Source: XYD12-FULL-36-8 sp964613805
Lineage (GTDB): Bacteria; Bacteroidota; Ignavibacteria; Ignavibacteriales; Ignavibacteriaceae
Direction of reading: 5' to 3'
Length of the DNA stretch: 64,000 bases
Assembly (NCBI GenBank): GCA_964613805.1
Contig: CAZTJF010000002.1
Coordinates: 1-64,000 of the forward strand
A program made the translations under genes and the position numbers. How positions within the stretch are numbered: the stretch's first letter is position 1; the number at the start of each line of letters is the position of its first letter. Of this stretch, positions 27,073-35,726 are shown in pieces. The notes under the pieces were generated by a model. The model had not been told where the DNA came from, did not search any database, and saw only the letters and a program-made list of their open reading frames with translations.

Positions 27073-27513
27073 TTATAAATTTACTGATTCGGGTTTTTGT
27101 GCTGCATGTGGATGTACACTACCCGAGTACACTTTTAATTTTTTAATTAGTTGTTTACCTAAACGATTTTTAGGAAGCATTCCCTGAACTGCGTTCTGAA
27201 CTACAAATTCAGGTTTATTAGCCATAACTTCTCTCAGCGATTTCGTCTTTAAACCGCCAGGATAACCGGAGTGATGGCTATAAGTTTTAAGAGTTGCTCT
27301 TTTACCGGTGAGCTTAACTTTGTCTGCATTAACAACAACAACAAAATCGCCGGTATCGCTATTAGGAGTAAAGATTGCTTTATTTTTACCTCTAATAATT
27401 CTGGCAACCTTTGTTGCTAATCTGCCAAGCACTTGATCTTGAGCATCAACAAGAAACCACTTCTTATCAGCATCGCTTGATTTTATGAATCTTGTTACTT
27501 TTTGCGTTTTCAC
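27073..27513 (-). CDS. rplM: 50S ribosomal protein L13
   Basis: L13 is an early-assembly large-subunit protein. Recognisable stretches are WFLVDAQDQVLGRLAT, the NADKVKLTGKRATLK strand, YSHHSGYPGG and MLPKNRLGKQLIKKLKVY. I place the start at the GTG at 27513 (146 residues, MKTQKVTRF), which has GAGAG six bases upstream and aligns with the usual N-terminus. An in-frame TTG 24 nt upstream would nearly coincide with the predicted transcript start. It leads the rplM-rpsI-rpsB-tsf block. Confidence 0.95.
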   Translation of the reverse strand: MKTQKVTRFIKSSDADKKWFLVDAQDQVLGRLATKVARIIRGKNKAIFTPNSDTGDFVVVVNADKVKLTGKRATLKTYSHHSGYPGGLKTKSLREVMANKPEFVVQNAVQGMLPKNRLGKQLIKKLKVYSGSVHPHAAQKPESVNL

Positions 27514-27549
27514 TAATTTCTCTCGATTTAATTTCAATTAAAGGGTGGA

Positions 27550-27578
27550 AAAATATTACTAATCGGTTTGAAAGTCAA
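27550..27578 (-). promoter_or_regulatory. Promoter of the rplM ribosomal-protein operon
   Basis: Minus strand: TTGACT (27573-27578), 17-nt spacer, TATTTT (27550-27555). The predicted transcript start near 27543 leaves a leader of about 30 nt to the GTG start of rplM. Assigned from hexamer match and spacing only. Confidence 0.55.
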
Positions 27579-27653
27579 GAAATTGAGCTTCTAAAAAGTA
27601 CAATTAAATTCAGAATAATCTAAAAAAACAATATTTACAAAGCAATTAGATGA

Positions 27654-27677
27654 TTGTTGAACCGTTTGGTTCATCAA
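27654..27677 (-). terminator. Hairpin downstream of the TonB-like gene
   Basis: TTGTTGAACC (27654-27663) and GGTTCATCAA (27668-27677) pair over 10 bases with one mismatch and a 4-nt loop, 24 bp past the stop of the gene ending at 27702. No long T-run follows on the minus strand, so termination is uncertain. Confidence 0.4.
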
Positions 27678-27701
27678 CTTGTCTATGAAATCCTAAAAAG
27701 A

Positions 27702-28445
27702 TTAAAAAGGTGTTTTGCCAAACCTGAATGACTTTAACATTCCATAGAACGTGGGAGTAAAAGATTTAAACGCATCCTCTCCTTTTATGGTTAATTTAAG
27801 TGCGAAATCCTCATCAGATTCGGTTCTAAAATAAAATGTTTGCGAAAAATAGCTTGCTAAATTTTCAGGATCGTTAAAATACATTACGGCATCTCTTAAG
27901 ATTAGATTATGCTTATATCGGTTTTGATTAAACGAGCTTTTATTGCAAACTTCAAGATGAACATACGGCGGTGGATTAAAATTGGCATTAGCTACCCAAA
28001 AAGTAACTCCATCCAATTTTTTACCCACATTCTGGTCTAAAAAGGTCCAGCCATTTGGATATTTCAATGTAACATTCAAGGTCGTTTCGCTGTAAATCTG
28101 TTGTAGGGAAGTTGTGTCTGCATTTTGATCGAGAAAATTTAAAGAAACAGAGGGCGGTTGATTCTGAATCGGCTCATTCTTTGGAAGATTTTCTGGTTTT
28201 TTACTCTCAGTAGATTTTTCCTTCTCGGCACTGATACTTTTCTCAAAATTTATGGGATCGACATTAACTTTTGTTGTAAAGACTTGCACATATCCAGCAT
28301 TAGGATTGACTTTGTTCAAATGTAAATTTGTAAAGAAGTAAGCAATAACAAAAAGAAGCAGATGGAATATGAAAGATGCTGTAAACGATAAAACGGAGTT
28401 CTCATCCTTTGAAAATAACTTTTTCATTAATGTTGATTCACTCAA
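27702..28445 (-). CDS. Membrane-anchored protein with TonB-like N-terminus, unknown function
   Basis: A 247-residue protein without a recognised family. One transmembrane helix near the N-terminus (about 19-39, SFTASFIFHLLLFVIAYFF) is followed by a Lys/Glu/Pro-rich linker (about 65-100, KKPENLPKNEPIQNQPP). This layout is like TonB or other periplasm-spanning anchors. The C-terminal domain (about 120-247) has NVTLKYPNGWTFLDQNV and a regular alpha/beta pattern. That opening resembles PsbP-like or lipoprotein folds (KYPxGW), and not the TonB carboxyl domain. It is divergent from the epimerase gene, with 133 bp between, and upstream of the rplM operon on the same strand. Confidence 0.6.
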   Translation of the reverse strand: MSESTLMKKLFSKDENSVLSFTASFIFHLLLFVIAYFFTNLHLNKVNPNAGYVQVFTTKVNVDPINFEKSISAEKEKSTESKKPENLPKNEPIQNQPPSVSLNFLDQNADTTSLQQIYSETTLNVTLKYPNGWTFLDQNVGKKLDGVTFWVANANFNPPPYVHLEVCNKSSFNQNRYKHNLILRDAVMYFNDPENLASYFSQTFYFRTESDEDFALKLTIKGEDAFKSFTPTFYGMLKSFRFGKTPF

Positions 28446-28578
28446 ACGATTTAACTTTTATAAACTTATGTAACAATATTTTTGCCAACTTTCACGCCAA
28501 GGATTATCTTTGAAGCCGAGGTTAAAATTAGTAATTTTTATGCGTTATTTATTCATAAATATAGCTATGTAATTTAGT

Positions 28579-29616
28579 ATGAAGTTTTTAGTTACCGGTG
28601 GTTCGGGTTTTCTCGGTATAAATTTAATTCGTTATTTGTACTCAAAACAGCAGGAGATTGTTTCTCTTGACCTGGTGGAATTTACTTATCCCGACATGAA
28701 AAATAAAATAAAGCATGTTGTAGGTGATATTCGGGACATGAACAAAGTCAACGAAGTAATCCAGGGAATTGATGTTGTTATACATACAGCCGCAGCACTT
28801 CCTCTTTATAAGCCGGAAGAAATTTTTTCTACAGATGTTGATGGTACAAGAATTTTACTTAATGCCTCAAAGGAACATAAAATAAAACGATTTATTCACA
28901 TTTCATCTACGGCTGTGTATGGAATTCCTGATCATCACCCGTTGTATGAAGATGATAAACTTGATGGTGTTGGTCCATATGGCAAAGCCAAAATTCTAGC
29001 TGAAGAAGAATGCCTAAAGTTCCGGAATGAAGGAATGTGTGTTCCGATCCTTCGCCCAAAATCATTTATCGGTCCGGAAAGGTTAGGAGTTTTTGATCTT
29101 CTGTTTGACTGGGCGCGAGATGGTAAAGGTTTTCCAATGATTGGAAATGGAAAAAATCGTTACCAGCTTTTAGATGTTGAAGATCTGTGTGAATCAATTT
29201 ATTTATGTGCAACGCTTGATCCGAAAATAGTAAATGATACCTTCAACATTGGTGCAAAAGAGTTCAAAACAATGCGGGAAGATTACCAATCTGTATTAGA
29301 TGAAGCAGGATTTGGTAAAAAAATCCTGGGTTTGCCTGAGAAGCCGATCATTTATACTTTAAGATTTTTAGAAGCGCTAAAGCTCTCTCCGCTTTACAAA
29401 TGGGTTTATGAAACCGCTTCAAAGGATTCATTTGTTTCAATCGAGAAAGCTGAAAAGATTTTAGGATTCAAACCCAAATTTTCAAATCAAGATGCTCTGC
29501 TTCGCAATTATAAATGGTATCTTGATCATGTTGATGAGTTTAAAGATCAAACTGGTATTTCACACAGAGTACCGTGGAAACAAGGGATTCTGAAATTTGC
29601 AAAAATATTTTTCTAA
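28579..29616 (+). CDS. NAD-dependent epimerase/dehydratase (extended SDR)
   Basis: A 345-residue extended short-chain dehydrogenase. The NAD-binding GGSGFLG is at 7-13, SSTAVYG at 109-115 and the catalytic Tyr134/Lys138 in YGKAK. The C-terminal region (about 200-330) contains the NIGAKEF substrate-domain motif. Proteins of this group act on sugar nucleotides or on sterol/isoprenoid-type substrates, so specificity is left open. It starts a plus-strand run: the deoxyhypusine-synthase homologue follows after 27 bp and trkA after a further 45 bp. Confidence 0.82.
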   Translation: MKFLVTGGSGFLGINLIRYLYSKQQEIVSLDLVEFTYPDMKNKIKHVVGDIRDMNKVNEVIQGIDVVIHTAAALPLYKPEEIFSTDVDGTRILLNASKEHKIKRFIHISSTAVYGIPDHHPLYEDDKLDGVGPYGKAKILAEEECLKFRNEGMCVPILRPKSFIGPERLGVFDLLFDWARDGKGFPMIGNGKNRYQLLDVEDLCESIYLCATLDPKIVNDTFNIGAKEFKTMREDYQSVLDEAGFGKKILGLPEKPIIYTLRFLEALKLSPLYKWVYETASKDSFVSIEKAEKILGFKPKFSNQDALLRNYKWYLDHVDEFKDQTGISHRVPWKQGILKFAKIFF

Positions 29617-29643
29617 CTTGGATCAATAAACAGGAGTAAAAAA

Positions 29644-30687
29644 ATGGCAACAAAAAAAGATTATTTAAAAGAAGTTATTAAACATATAGACATAAAAAAG
29701 CATAATGTTGTACAATTAGTTGATGCAATGGCAGACATGGCTTTTTCTGCAAGAGATTTGAATCGCGCTGCAAAAATTTATGAGATGATGTTAAAAGAGA
29801 AGGAATGTGGAATTATTCTAACATTAGCCGGCAGCTTATTCAGTGCGGGACTAAAGAAAGTTGTTTATGATTTGGTGATGAATAACATGGTCGACGCCAT
29901 TGTTTCCACTGGTGCGATTATGGTTGACCAAGATTTCTTCGAGGCACTGGGATTCAAACATTACAAAGGAACTCCTTTCAGTGATGATAATGAACTGCGA
30001 GACCTTCACATTGACAGAATCTACGACACATATATTGATGAAGATGAATTAAGAATTTGCGATGAAACTACTGCAAAAATTTTCAACAACCTCGAACCTC
30101 GTCCTTATTCATCTAGAGAATTATTGTGGGAGTTTGGAAAGTATCTTGAAAAAAATGGCGGGCCAAAAGTTGATGACTCTGTAATTTATGCGTGCTATAA
30201 AAAGAATGTTCCGATTTTTGTCCCTGCATTTTCAGATTGTTCAGCTGGCTTTGGATTTGTTATTCATCAAACTGAAAATCCGGAGAAACATGTCTCAATT
30301 GATTCTGCAAAGGATTTTCTTGAGCTGACAAAAATAAAACTCGAGTGTAAAGAAACCGGAATATTCATGATTGGCGGCGGAGTTCCTAAAAACTTTACTC
30401 AAGATATTGTTGTTGCAGCAGATATTTTAACCGAAGATGCCCCAATGCACAAATATGCAATCCAGATTACAGTTGCGGATGAAAGAGATGGTGCTTTATC
30501 CGGTTCTACATTAAAAGAAGCAAGCTCATGGGGAAAAGTTTCTATGACTTATGAGCAAATGGTTTACTCCGAAGCAACTATTGCAATGCCTTTAGTTGCG
30601 GGATACGCTTATCATAAGGGAGCTTGGAAAGAAAGAAAACCAAAAGAGTTTCAGAAGATTTATAAAAATGTTGTATCAGAGGTTTGA
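29644..30687 (+). CDS. Deoxyhypusine synthase-family protein
   Basis: A 347-residue homologue of deoxyhypusine synthase, which in eukaryotes and archaea transfers an aminobutyl group from spermidine to a lysine of eIF5A. Family landmarks are present: LTLAGSLFSAGL (59-70), VSTGAIMVDQD (87-97), NVPIFVPAFSDCSAGFG (188-204), the active-site GGGVPKN (244-250) with the catalytic Lys249, and SGSTLKEASSWGKV (286-299). Bacteria have no eIF5A. Bacterial relatives are thought to make homospermidine or related (guanidino) polyamines by the same aminobutyl-transfer chemistry. The substrate-side residues differ from the eukaryotic ARPDEAVSWGK form. AGGAG lies 8 nt before the ATG. Family sure, product unknown. 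Confidence 0.88.
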   Translation: MATKKDYLKEVIKHIDIKKHNVVQLVDAMADMAFSARDLNRAAKIYEMMLKEKECGIILTLAGSLFSAGLKKVVYDLVMNNMVDAIVSTGAIMVDQDFFEALGFKHYKGTPFSDDNELRDLHIDRIYDTYIDEDELRICDETTAKIFNNLEPRPYSSRELLWEFGKYLEKNGGPKVDDSVIYACYKKNVPIFVPAFSDCSAGFGFVIHQTENPEKHVSIDSAKDFLELTKIKLECKETGIFMIGGGVPKNFTQDIVVAADILTEDAPMHKYAIQITVADERDGALSGSTLKEASSWGKVSMTYEQMVYSEATIAMPLVAGYAYHKGAWKERKPKEFQKIYKNVVSEV

Positions 30688-30732
30688 TTTAATTTTTAAT
30701 TATGCAGACGAAAATATTATTCAAATAAAAAT

Positions 30733-32073
30733 ATGCTAATAGTTATTGCCGGAGTGGGAGATGTTGGTTTTCATCTTGCGAAACAGCTTTCAAAAGAAGG
30801 AAATGACATAGTTGCAATTGATAAGGATTCAGAAAAACTCGCATACGCAGAATCTTTAACTGATATTCTCGCAATCAACGGTTCTTCAACCAGCATTCAA
30901 ACTTTAAAAGATGCTAAAATTGAAAAAGCTGATCTTTTAGTGGCGGTTACCGCATCAGAGGAGGTCAACATCGCTACAGCTATACTTGGGAAAAAACTCG
31001 GCGCAAAAAAATGTATTGCAAGAGTAGGCAATGCTGAATACGTTTCTCAGGAATCGGGGATAAACTTTAAGCAGCTGGGAATCGATTATTTAATCTACCC
31101 CGAAGAAATGGCAGCGCAGGAAATTGTTAGCTTGATTCAAAGAACTGCAGCTACAGATGTTCTGGAATTTGAAAAGGGAAAACTTTCTATACTTGGTTTG
31201 AAGCTTGATAAAAAAGCCCCCGTAATTCAAAAGACGATTAGTGAAGTTGCAAAAGAATACACAAGCGCAGATTTTAGAGTAGTTGCCATTCACCGGAATC
31301 AGCGAACGATTATTCCTTCGGGAAACGATAAGTTCTTAGTCAATGATCAGGTTTTTGTAATCACTAATCCCGATGGTTTTGAAACAGCACTTAAACTTGC
31401 CGGAAAAGAAAACATCAAATTTGAAAATATTATGATATTGGGCGGTGGAAAAATTGGCAAAAGAGTTGCTGAATTACTCGAAGGTTCTATGAGTGTAAAA
31501 CTGATTGAAGCAAATGAACAGAAAAGTATAGACCTGGCTGACGAACTAAAAAATACTCTGGTTTTGCGTGGTGACGGCAGAGACATTGATCTGCTAGCTC
31601 AAGAAGGTATAATTGATATGGATGCATTTATTGCAGTAACTGAAGACGCCGAAACAAACATCATTTCAAGTCTGATGGCAAAACATCTTGGCGTTACGAA
31701 AACTATTACGCTTGTTGATAGAGTGGATTATATTCCTCTAACTCAAACAATCGGTTTAGACTCGCTGATAAACAAAAAACTTATTGCCGCTTATAATATC
31801 TCTCGTTTTATTCATAAAGGTGAAATAGTTACCCTCGCTACACTTGAAGGAATTGATGCCGAAGTTTTTGAATATACAGCCAAACCAGGTGCACTAATCA
31901 CAAAGCAAAAAATTAAAGACTGCAGCTTCCCAAAAGAAGCAATCATTGGAGGAATTATTCGTGGTGAAGAAAGTTTTATTGCCATTGGTGATACTCAAAT
32001 CCATAATAATGATAAAGTAGTTGTTTTCTCTCTTCCCGGTGCAATTAAGAAAATGGAAAAATTCTTTCAATGA
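30733..32073 (+). CDS. trkA: Trk potassium uptake regulator TrkA
   Basis: TrkA is the peripheral NAD(H)-binding gating protein of the TrkH potassium channel. The 446 residues form two RCK repeats, each with a Rossmann N-domain and a TrkA-C domain. The first cofactor loop GVGDVG is at 7-12, followed by AIDKDSEKL. The second is ILGGGKIGKR near 233-242. Duplicated architecture and length match E. coli TrkA. trkH follows after 122 bp on the same strand. Confidence 0.95.
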   Translation: MLIVIAGVGDVGFHLAKQLSKEGNDIVAIDKDSEKLAYAESLTDILAINGSSTSIQTLKDAKIEKADLLVAVTASEEVNIATAILGKKLGAKKCIARVGNAEYVSQESGINFKQLGIDYLIYPEEMAAQEIVSLIQRTAATDVLEFEKGKLSILGLKLDKKAPVIQKTISEVAKEYTSADFRVVAIHRNQRTIIPSGNDKFLVNDQVFVITNPDGFETALKLAGKENIKFENIMILGGGKIGKRVAELLEGSMSVKLIEANEQKSIDLADELKNTLVLRGDGRDIDLLAQEGIIDMDAFIAVTEDAETNIISSLMAKHLGVTKTITLVDRVDYIPLTQTIGLDSLINKKLIAAYNISRFIHKGEIVTLATLEGIDAEVFEYTAKPGALITKQKIKDCSFPKEAIIGGIIRGEESFIAIGDTQIHNNDKVVVFSLPGAIKKMEKFFQ

Positions 32074-32195
32074 TAAATAAATTTTTCTTTAAATCTTCTC
32101 ATCATTGGAAACATCATCTAACCACCCATTCTTGTTTTTTTATTCCTTCGAAAAAAATGAATTTAACTTATTAATCACCTTGTATGATTTAAGTT

Positions 32196-33644
32196 ATGAA
32201 TTATAAAGTTATAATAAATATTATCGGATTCCTGCTTTTAATGACCGGCTCACTTATGACAACCGGAATACCATTTTCAATTTATTATGGTCACAATGAT
32301 ATAATTTCACTTCTCATATCCGCAGCGATAACAATTTTAGTTGGTTCCATGTTCTTATTGTTGACTAAGGATGCAGATCGTCAACAATTAGGTAAGCGTG
32401 AAGGTTACGTGATAGTCTCTCTCGGTTGGTTAGCAATGTCAATTTTCGGCTCAATCCCTTTCATCATTCATGGCTCAATTCCAAACATTACTGATGCTTT
32501 TTTCGAAACTATGTCGGGCTTTACAACGACAGGAGCGACAATTCTTAAAGATATTGAAGCATTGCCCGCTGGTTTACTTTTCTGGCGAAGCTTAACTCAA
32601 TGGTTAGGCGGAATGGGAATTATCGTTTTATCTCTCGCTATTCTTCCTCTATTAGGAATTGGCGGGATGCAGCTTTTCTCGGCTGAAGTACCTGGAATTA
32701 CCAAAGATAAATTTCATCCACGAGTAAAAGAAACAGCTAAACGACTCTGGGGAATTTATGCTATTCTAACCGCTACAGAAGTTATTCTTTTACTTTTAGG
32801 CGGATTAAATCTCTTCGATGCAATAAATCATTCATTTACAACAATGGCTACGGGAGGTTTTTCAACAAAGAATGCCAGCACTGCTTATTTCAATTCGCCA
32901 TTTGTGCAATATGTTTTTATAATTTTTATGTTTTTTGCAGGAATGAATTTCACTCTTCACTATTTTGCCTTGCACTTTAAATTTGAACCTTTTAAAAGAA
33001 ACACAGAGTTCAAATTTTATATTTTGTTCGTTGTTGTAATTACGCTTTTTCTACTACTTGTTCATTTCCCATATCATACCTATAAACTTGAAGAAGCTTT
33101 TAGACAAACACTTTTTCACGTTGTATCGCTTACAACAACCACAGGTTATGTTTCAGCGGATTATGAAAACTGGGCTCCATTTTCACGAATAGTATTTTTT
33201 GCTTTATTATTTATAGGCGGCTGTGCTGGTTCAACCGGCGGTGGAATTAAGTTTGCACGGCATTATGTTTTATTAAAAAATGCAATTGTAGAACTGAAAC
33301 GACTCGTCCATCCAAGGGCAATAATCCCTTTAAGATTTAATGACAAAGCAGTAACTCCAGAAATTATTTCAAATGTTCAAGCATTTTTTATTCTTTACAT
33401 AATGCTGTTTGTATTGGGAGCAATTTTACTATCATTAATTGGTTTGGATTTTTTTACAGCCGCTGGTGCAGTTGCAACCTGCATTGGTAATGTTGGTCCG
33501 GGGATGGGAGCAGTCGGTCCGATCTCAAATTTTGCCGATTTGCCAGCACTTGCAAAATGGATTTTAAGCTTCTTCATGTTAGTTGGAAGATTGGAGCTTT
33601 TTACAGTGCTTATCCTGTTTTCTCCTGCTTTTTGGAAACGATAA
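32196..33644 (+). CDS. trkH: Trk potassium channel subunit TrkH
   Basis: A 482-residue polytopic membrane protein of the TrkH/KtrB superfamily. All four selectivity-filter P-loops can be read: TMSGFTTTGATIL, TTMATGGFSTKN, SLTTTTGYVSADY and TCIGNVGPGMGAVGP. An inactivation-gate-like GGCAGSTGGGIK precedes the last part. Together with TrkA it forms a K+ uptake system in the inner membrane. It is convergent with a CPA-type antiporter gene 52 bp downstream, so uptake and a likely K+ (or Na+) efflux system are side by side. Confidence 0.95.
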   Translation: MNYKVIINIIGFLLLMTGSLMTTGIPFSIYYGHNDIISLLISAAITILVGSMFLLLTKDADRQQLGKREGYVIVSLGWLAMSIFGSIPFIIHGSIPNITDAFFETMSGFTTTGATILKDIEALPAGLLFWRSLTQWLGGMGIIVLSLAILPLLGIGGMQLFSAEVPGITKDKFHPRVKETAKRLWGIYAILTATEVILLLLGGLNLFDAINHSFTTMATGGFSTKNASTAYFNSPFVQYVFIIFMFFAGMNFTLHYFALHFKFEPFKRNTEFKFYILFVVVITLFLLLVHFPYHTYKLEEAFRQTLFHVVSLTTTTGYVSADYENWAPFSRIVFFALLFIGGCAGSTGGGIKFARHYVLLKNAIVELKRLVHPRAIIPLRFNDKAVTPEIISNVQAFFILYIMLFVLGAILLSLIGLDFFTAAGAVATCIGNVGPGMGAVGPISNFADLPALAKWILSFFMLVGRLELFTVLILFSPAFWKR

Positions 33645-33696
33645 TTTAATCTTAATATTTCTTCTTCATGCCGGGTTATTGAACAAATTTATTTGA

Positions 33697-35145
33697 TTAG
33701 ATTAGTAAACTCCTTACTTCATCAACAATCTTTTTACTGGTTAAAACAAGAAGTATATCCCCGCTTTCTATAATTGTACTGCCAGTGGGCACGACGTATT
33801 CTTCACTCCTATTTATTAAGACAATTAAACTATCCTTAGGCATTCCAATTTCTACAATTGATTTGCCTACAAGAGTGGAATTTTCTGTAATGTAAAAATC
33901 GTAAAGATCCGTTTCGCCATCTTTAGATGCTTCGAACTCAATTGGAGATTTTACTTTCTTCAATAAAGGCAAATCAAGCTTTAAAAATTTAGCTACTGAA
34001 GTTAAACTCCAACCTTGAAGTAATGCTGAGGTTAGCACAATAAAAAATACAATGCTGAAAATCAGATCAGCATATTTTATATTAGCTAACATCGGAAAAG
34101 TTGCTAAGATAATTGGGACAGCGCCGCGCAACCCAACCCATGAAACAAATGTTTTTTCTTTAAAAGAGATTTTGGAAAACAAAAGACTGATGTAAACAGC
34201 CGCTGGGCGAGCAAAAAACATTAAGATAACTGATAGTAAAAAACCAATTCCGGAAATTGCCAGAAGTTGAGATGGAAATACTAACAATCCGAGCGTTAAA
34301 AACATACCGATCTGACTGAGCCATGCCAAGCCATCAAAAAAGCGAAGCAGACTTTTTTTGTGTACAAAATCTTTGTTGCCAATTGAAATGCCGGCAAGAT
34401 ACACTGCAAGAAATCCGCTGCCTCCAATGATATTTGTTGCTCCATAAACTAAACCTCCAAATGCAAGAAACAAGACAGGGTAAATACCCTCATAACTAAA
34501 TCTGATTTTATTTAGTAGAAGCACAATCACTCGGCCCAATGTTAATCCGGTGAGTGCCCCAATACCAAATTGCTGGACGAAAAGCATTAAAATGTTCAAA
34601 TAATCTGAATCCGGTATTGTGATTAATTCTATAATACCGATAGTTAAAAATATTGCCATTGGATCATTGCTGCCAGATTCAAGTTCAAGCAGTGATTTTA
34701 GATTTTGTTTTATGCTGACATTTTTTGATCTAAGTACATTGAACACAGCAGCAGCATCAGTGGATGATATGATAGAGCCAAGAAGAAGACCGTAAATAAG
34801 TTCTATTTTTAATAGATAAGCGGCTGCAATGCCAAAGATAACTGCCGATAAAAATACGCCGATTGTGGCAAGACTAATTGCTCCAAATTTAATTGGCTTA
34901 ATGCTCTCTATGCTGGTATCAAGTCCACCGGAAAATAAAATGAAAATCAGCGCAATTATCCCAATTGATTGTGCAAGACGCGCATCAGTAAAATCAATAC
35001 CGCCAATTCCCTCGGAACCGGCAAGCATTCCTAAAGTTATGAACAGAACTAAAGTTGGTAAACCAAGATTATCGAATAACTTTGCAAAACTGATACTCAA
35101 CAAAATCAGCAGAGTTATACCAACAAGAAGATAATCTAATGTCAT
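33697..35145 (-). CDS. Cation/proton antiporter with C-terminal RCK-C domain (CvrA/NhaP2-like)
   Basis: A 482-residue CPA-superfamily antiporter. About 12 hydrophobic segments span residues 1-395. SSIDAA-type residues appear as IISSTDAAAVF, and the transport-site ESGSNDP is present, as in NhaP-type proteins. The last 80 residues form a TrkA-C (RCK-C) regulatory domain (LYDFYITENSTLVGKS ... SGDILLVLTS), as in potassium/proton antiporters CvrA (NhaP2). K+/H+ exchange is therefore likely, supported by the neighbouring trkAH. Na+/H+ exchange is not excluded. Confidence 0.88.
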   Translation of the reverse strand: MTLDYLLVGITLLILLSISFAKLFDNLGLPTLVLFITLGMLAGSEGIGGIDFTDARLAQSIGIIALIFILFSGGLDTSIESIKPIKFGAISLATIGVFLSAVIFGIAAAYLLKIELIYGLLLGSIISSTDAAAVFNVLRSKNVSIKQNLKSLLELESGSNDPMAIFLTIGIIELITIPDSDYLNILMLFVQQFGIGALTGLTLGRVIVLLLNKIRFSYEGIYPVLFLAFGGLVYGATNIIGGSGFLAVYLAGISIGNKDFVHKKSLLRFFDGLAWLSQIGMFLTLGLLVFPSQLLAISGIGFLLSVILMFFARPAAVYISLLFSKISFKEKTFVSWVGLRGAVPIILATFPMLANIKYADLIFSIVFFIVLTSALLQGWSLTSVAKFLKLDLPLLKKVKSPIEFEASKDGETDLYDFYITENSTLVGKSIVEIGMPKDSLIVLINRSEEYVVPTGSTIIESGDILLVLTSKKIVDEVRSLLI

Positions 35146-35220
35146 TCGATTCTTAGTTTTTCAGAAATAAATTGATATTAATTTTTAGAATTTGGAGGTA
35201 AATATAATACAGTGAAGGTT

Positions 35221-35313
35221 TTATTGCTTAGTTTTTTTTGATATTCTAATTTCTTGTGTTGATCCTCTGCAAGGACCAAATTTATCCGGTTCATTTTTAC
35301 AATAGTTGGACAT
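35221..35313 (-). CDS. Possible small protein, 30 residues with two cysteines
   Basis: The frame starts at an ATG preceded by AGGAAA about 8 nt upstream and encodes MSNYCKNEPDKFGPCRG followed by a basic tail ending KKTKQ. The two cysteines are ten residues apart. No family is recognised. It is downstream of nothing obvious and divergent from ppk1. The short length means chance cannot be ruled out. Confidence 0.3.
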   Translation of the reverse strand: MSNYCKNEPDKFGPCRGSTQEIRISKKTKQ

Positions 35314-35570
35314 CTTCGATTTCCTGAAATTTATTTAATTTGATTTTATTAACCTAACTTTGTAGAGGTTTAATAAATATTTTCATTTTACAATATCCTC
35401 CACAATTTTTATCTGCTTTTTCCTTAAGCAGTAGACTATGAGCACAAACTCGTCTATCAGTCTAATTCAGTAAAATTTAATATGGAATGATTCTTGAAAA
35501 CTCATAAAAGTAAATATTTACTGAGAATTTACTTCAAACATATAGAGAAAAAAGGAGCTGAAATTAAAGA

Positions 35571-35675
35571 ATGACAAAACTTCCGCAGTTTTGGACACCT
35601 AAATACGCAGCTAAACTTCGGAGGTTTTTTCTCAAAGCAATTAAACAATTCAACACAAAATTTTATTCACAGTAA
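35571..35675 (+). CDS. Possible small cationic protein, 34 residues
   Basis: An AAAAGGAG element lies about 13 nt before the ATG. The 34 residues (starting MTKLPQFWTPKYAAKLRRFF) contain eight Lys/Arg and no Asp or Glu, with aromatic residues spread through, so the peptide would be strongly basic and amphipathic. It ends 51 bp before the ppk1 start, on the same strand. A link to polyphosphate is a speculation from charge and position only. Confidence 0.35.
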   Translation: MTKLPQFWTPKYAAKLRRFFLKAIKQFNTKFYSQ

Positions 35676-35726
35676 ATAGAAAGTATTTGTATTATATTTG
35701 ACTCAAAATAAAAGATATTCATTCGT

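Larger units (their letters stand above)
35146..35726. other. Intergenic region (581 bp) with two possible small genes and paired hairpins
   Basis: This divergent gap between the antiporter gene and ppk1 is unusually long for the window. It holds a 30-codon minus-strand frame at 35221-35313, a 34-codon plus-strand frame at 35571-35675, and between them a hairpin CTGCTT-7 nt-AAGCAG followed by TAGAC...GTCTA with inner GAG/CTC pairing (about 35414-35455). No T-tract follows these stems. The ppk1 promoter must lie at the right end, but no confident hexamer pair was seen. Confidence 0.5.
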
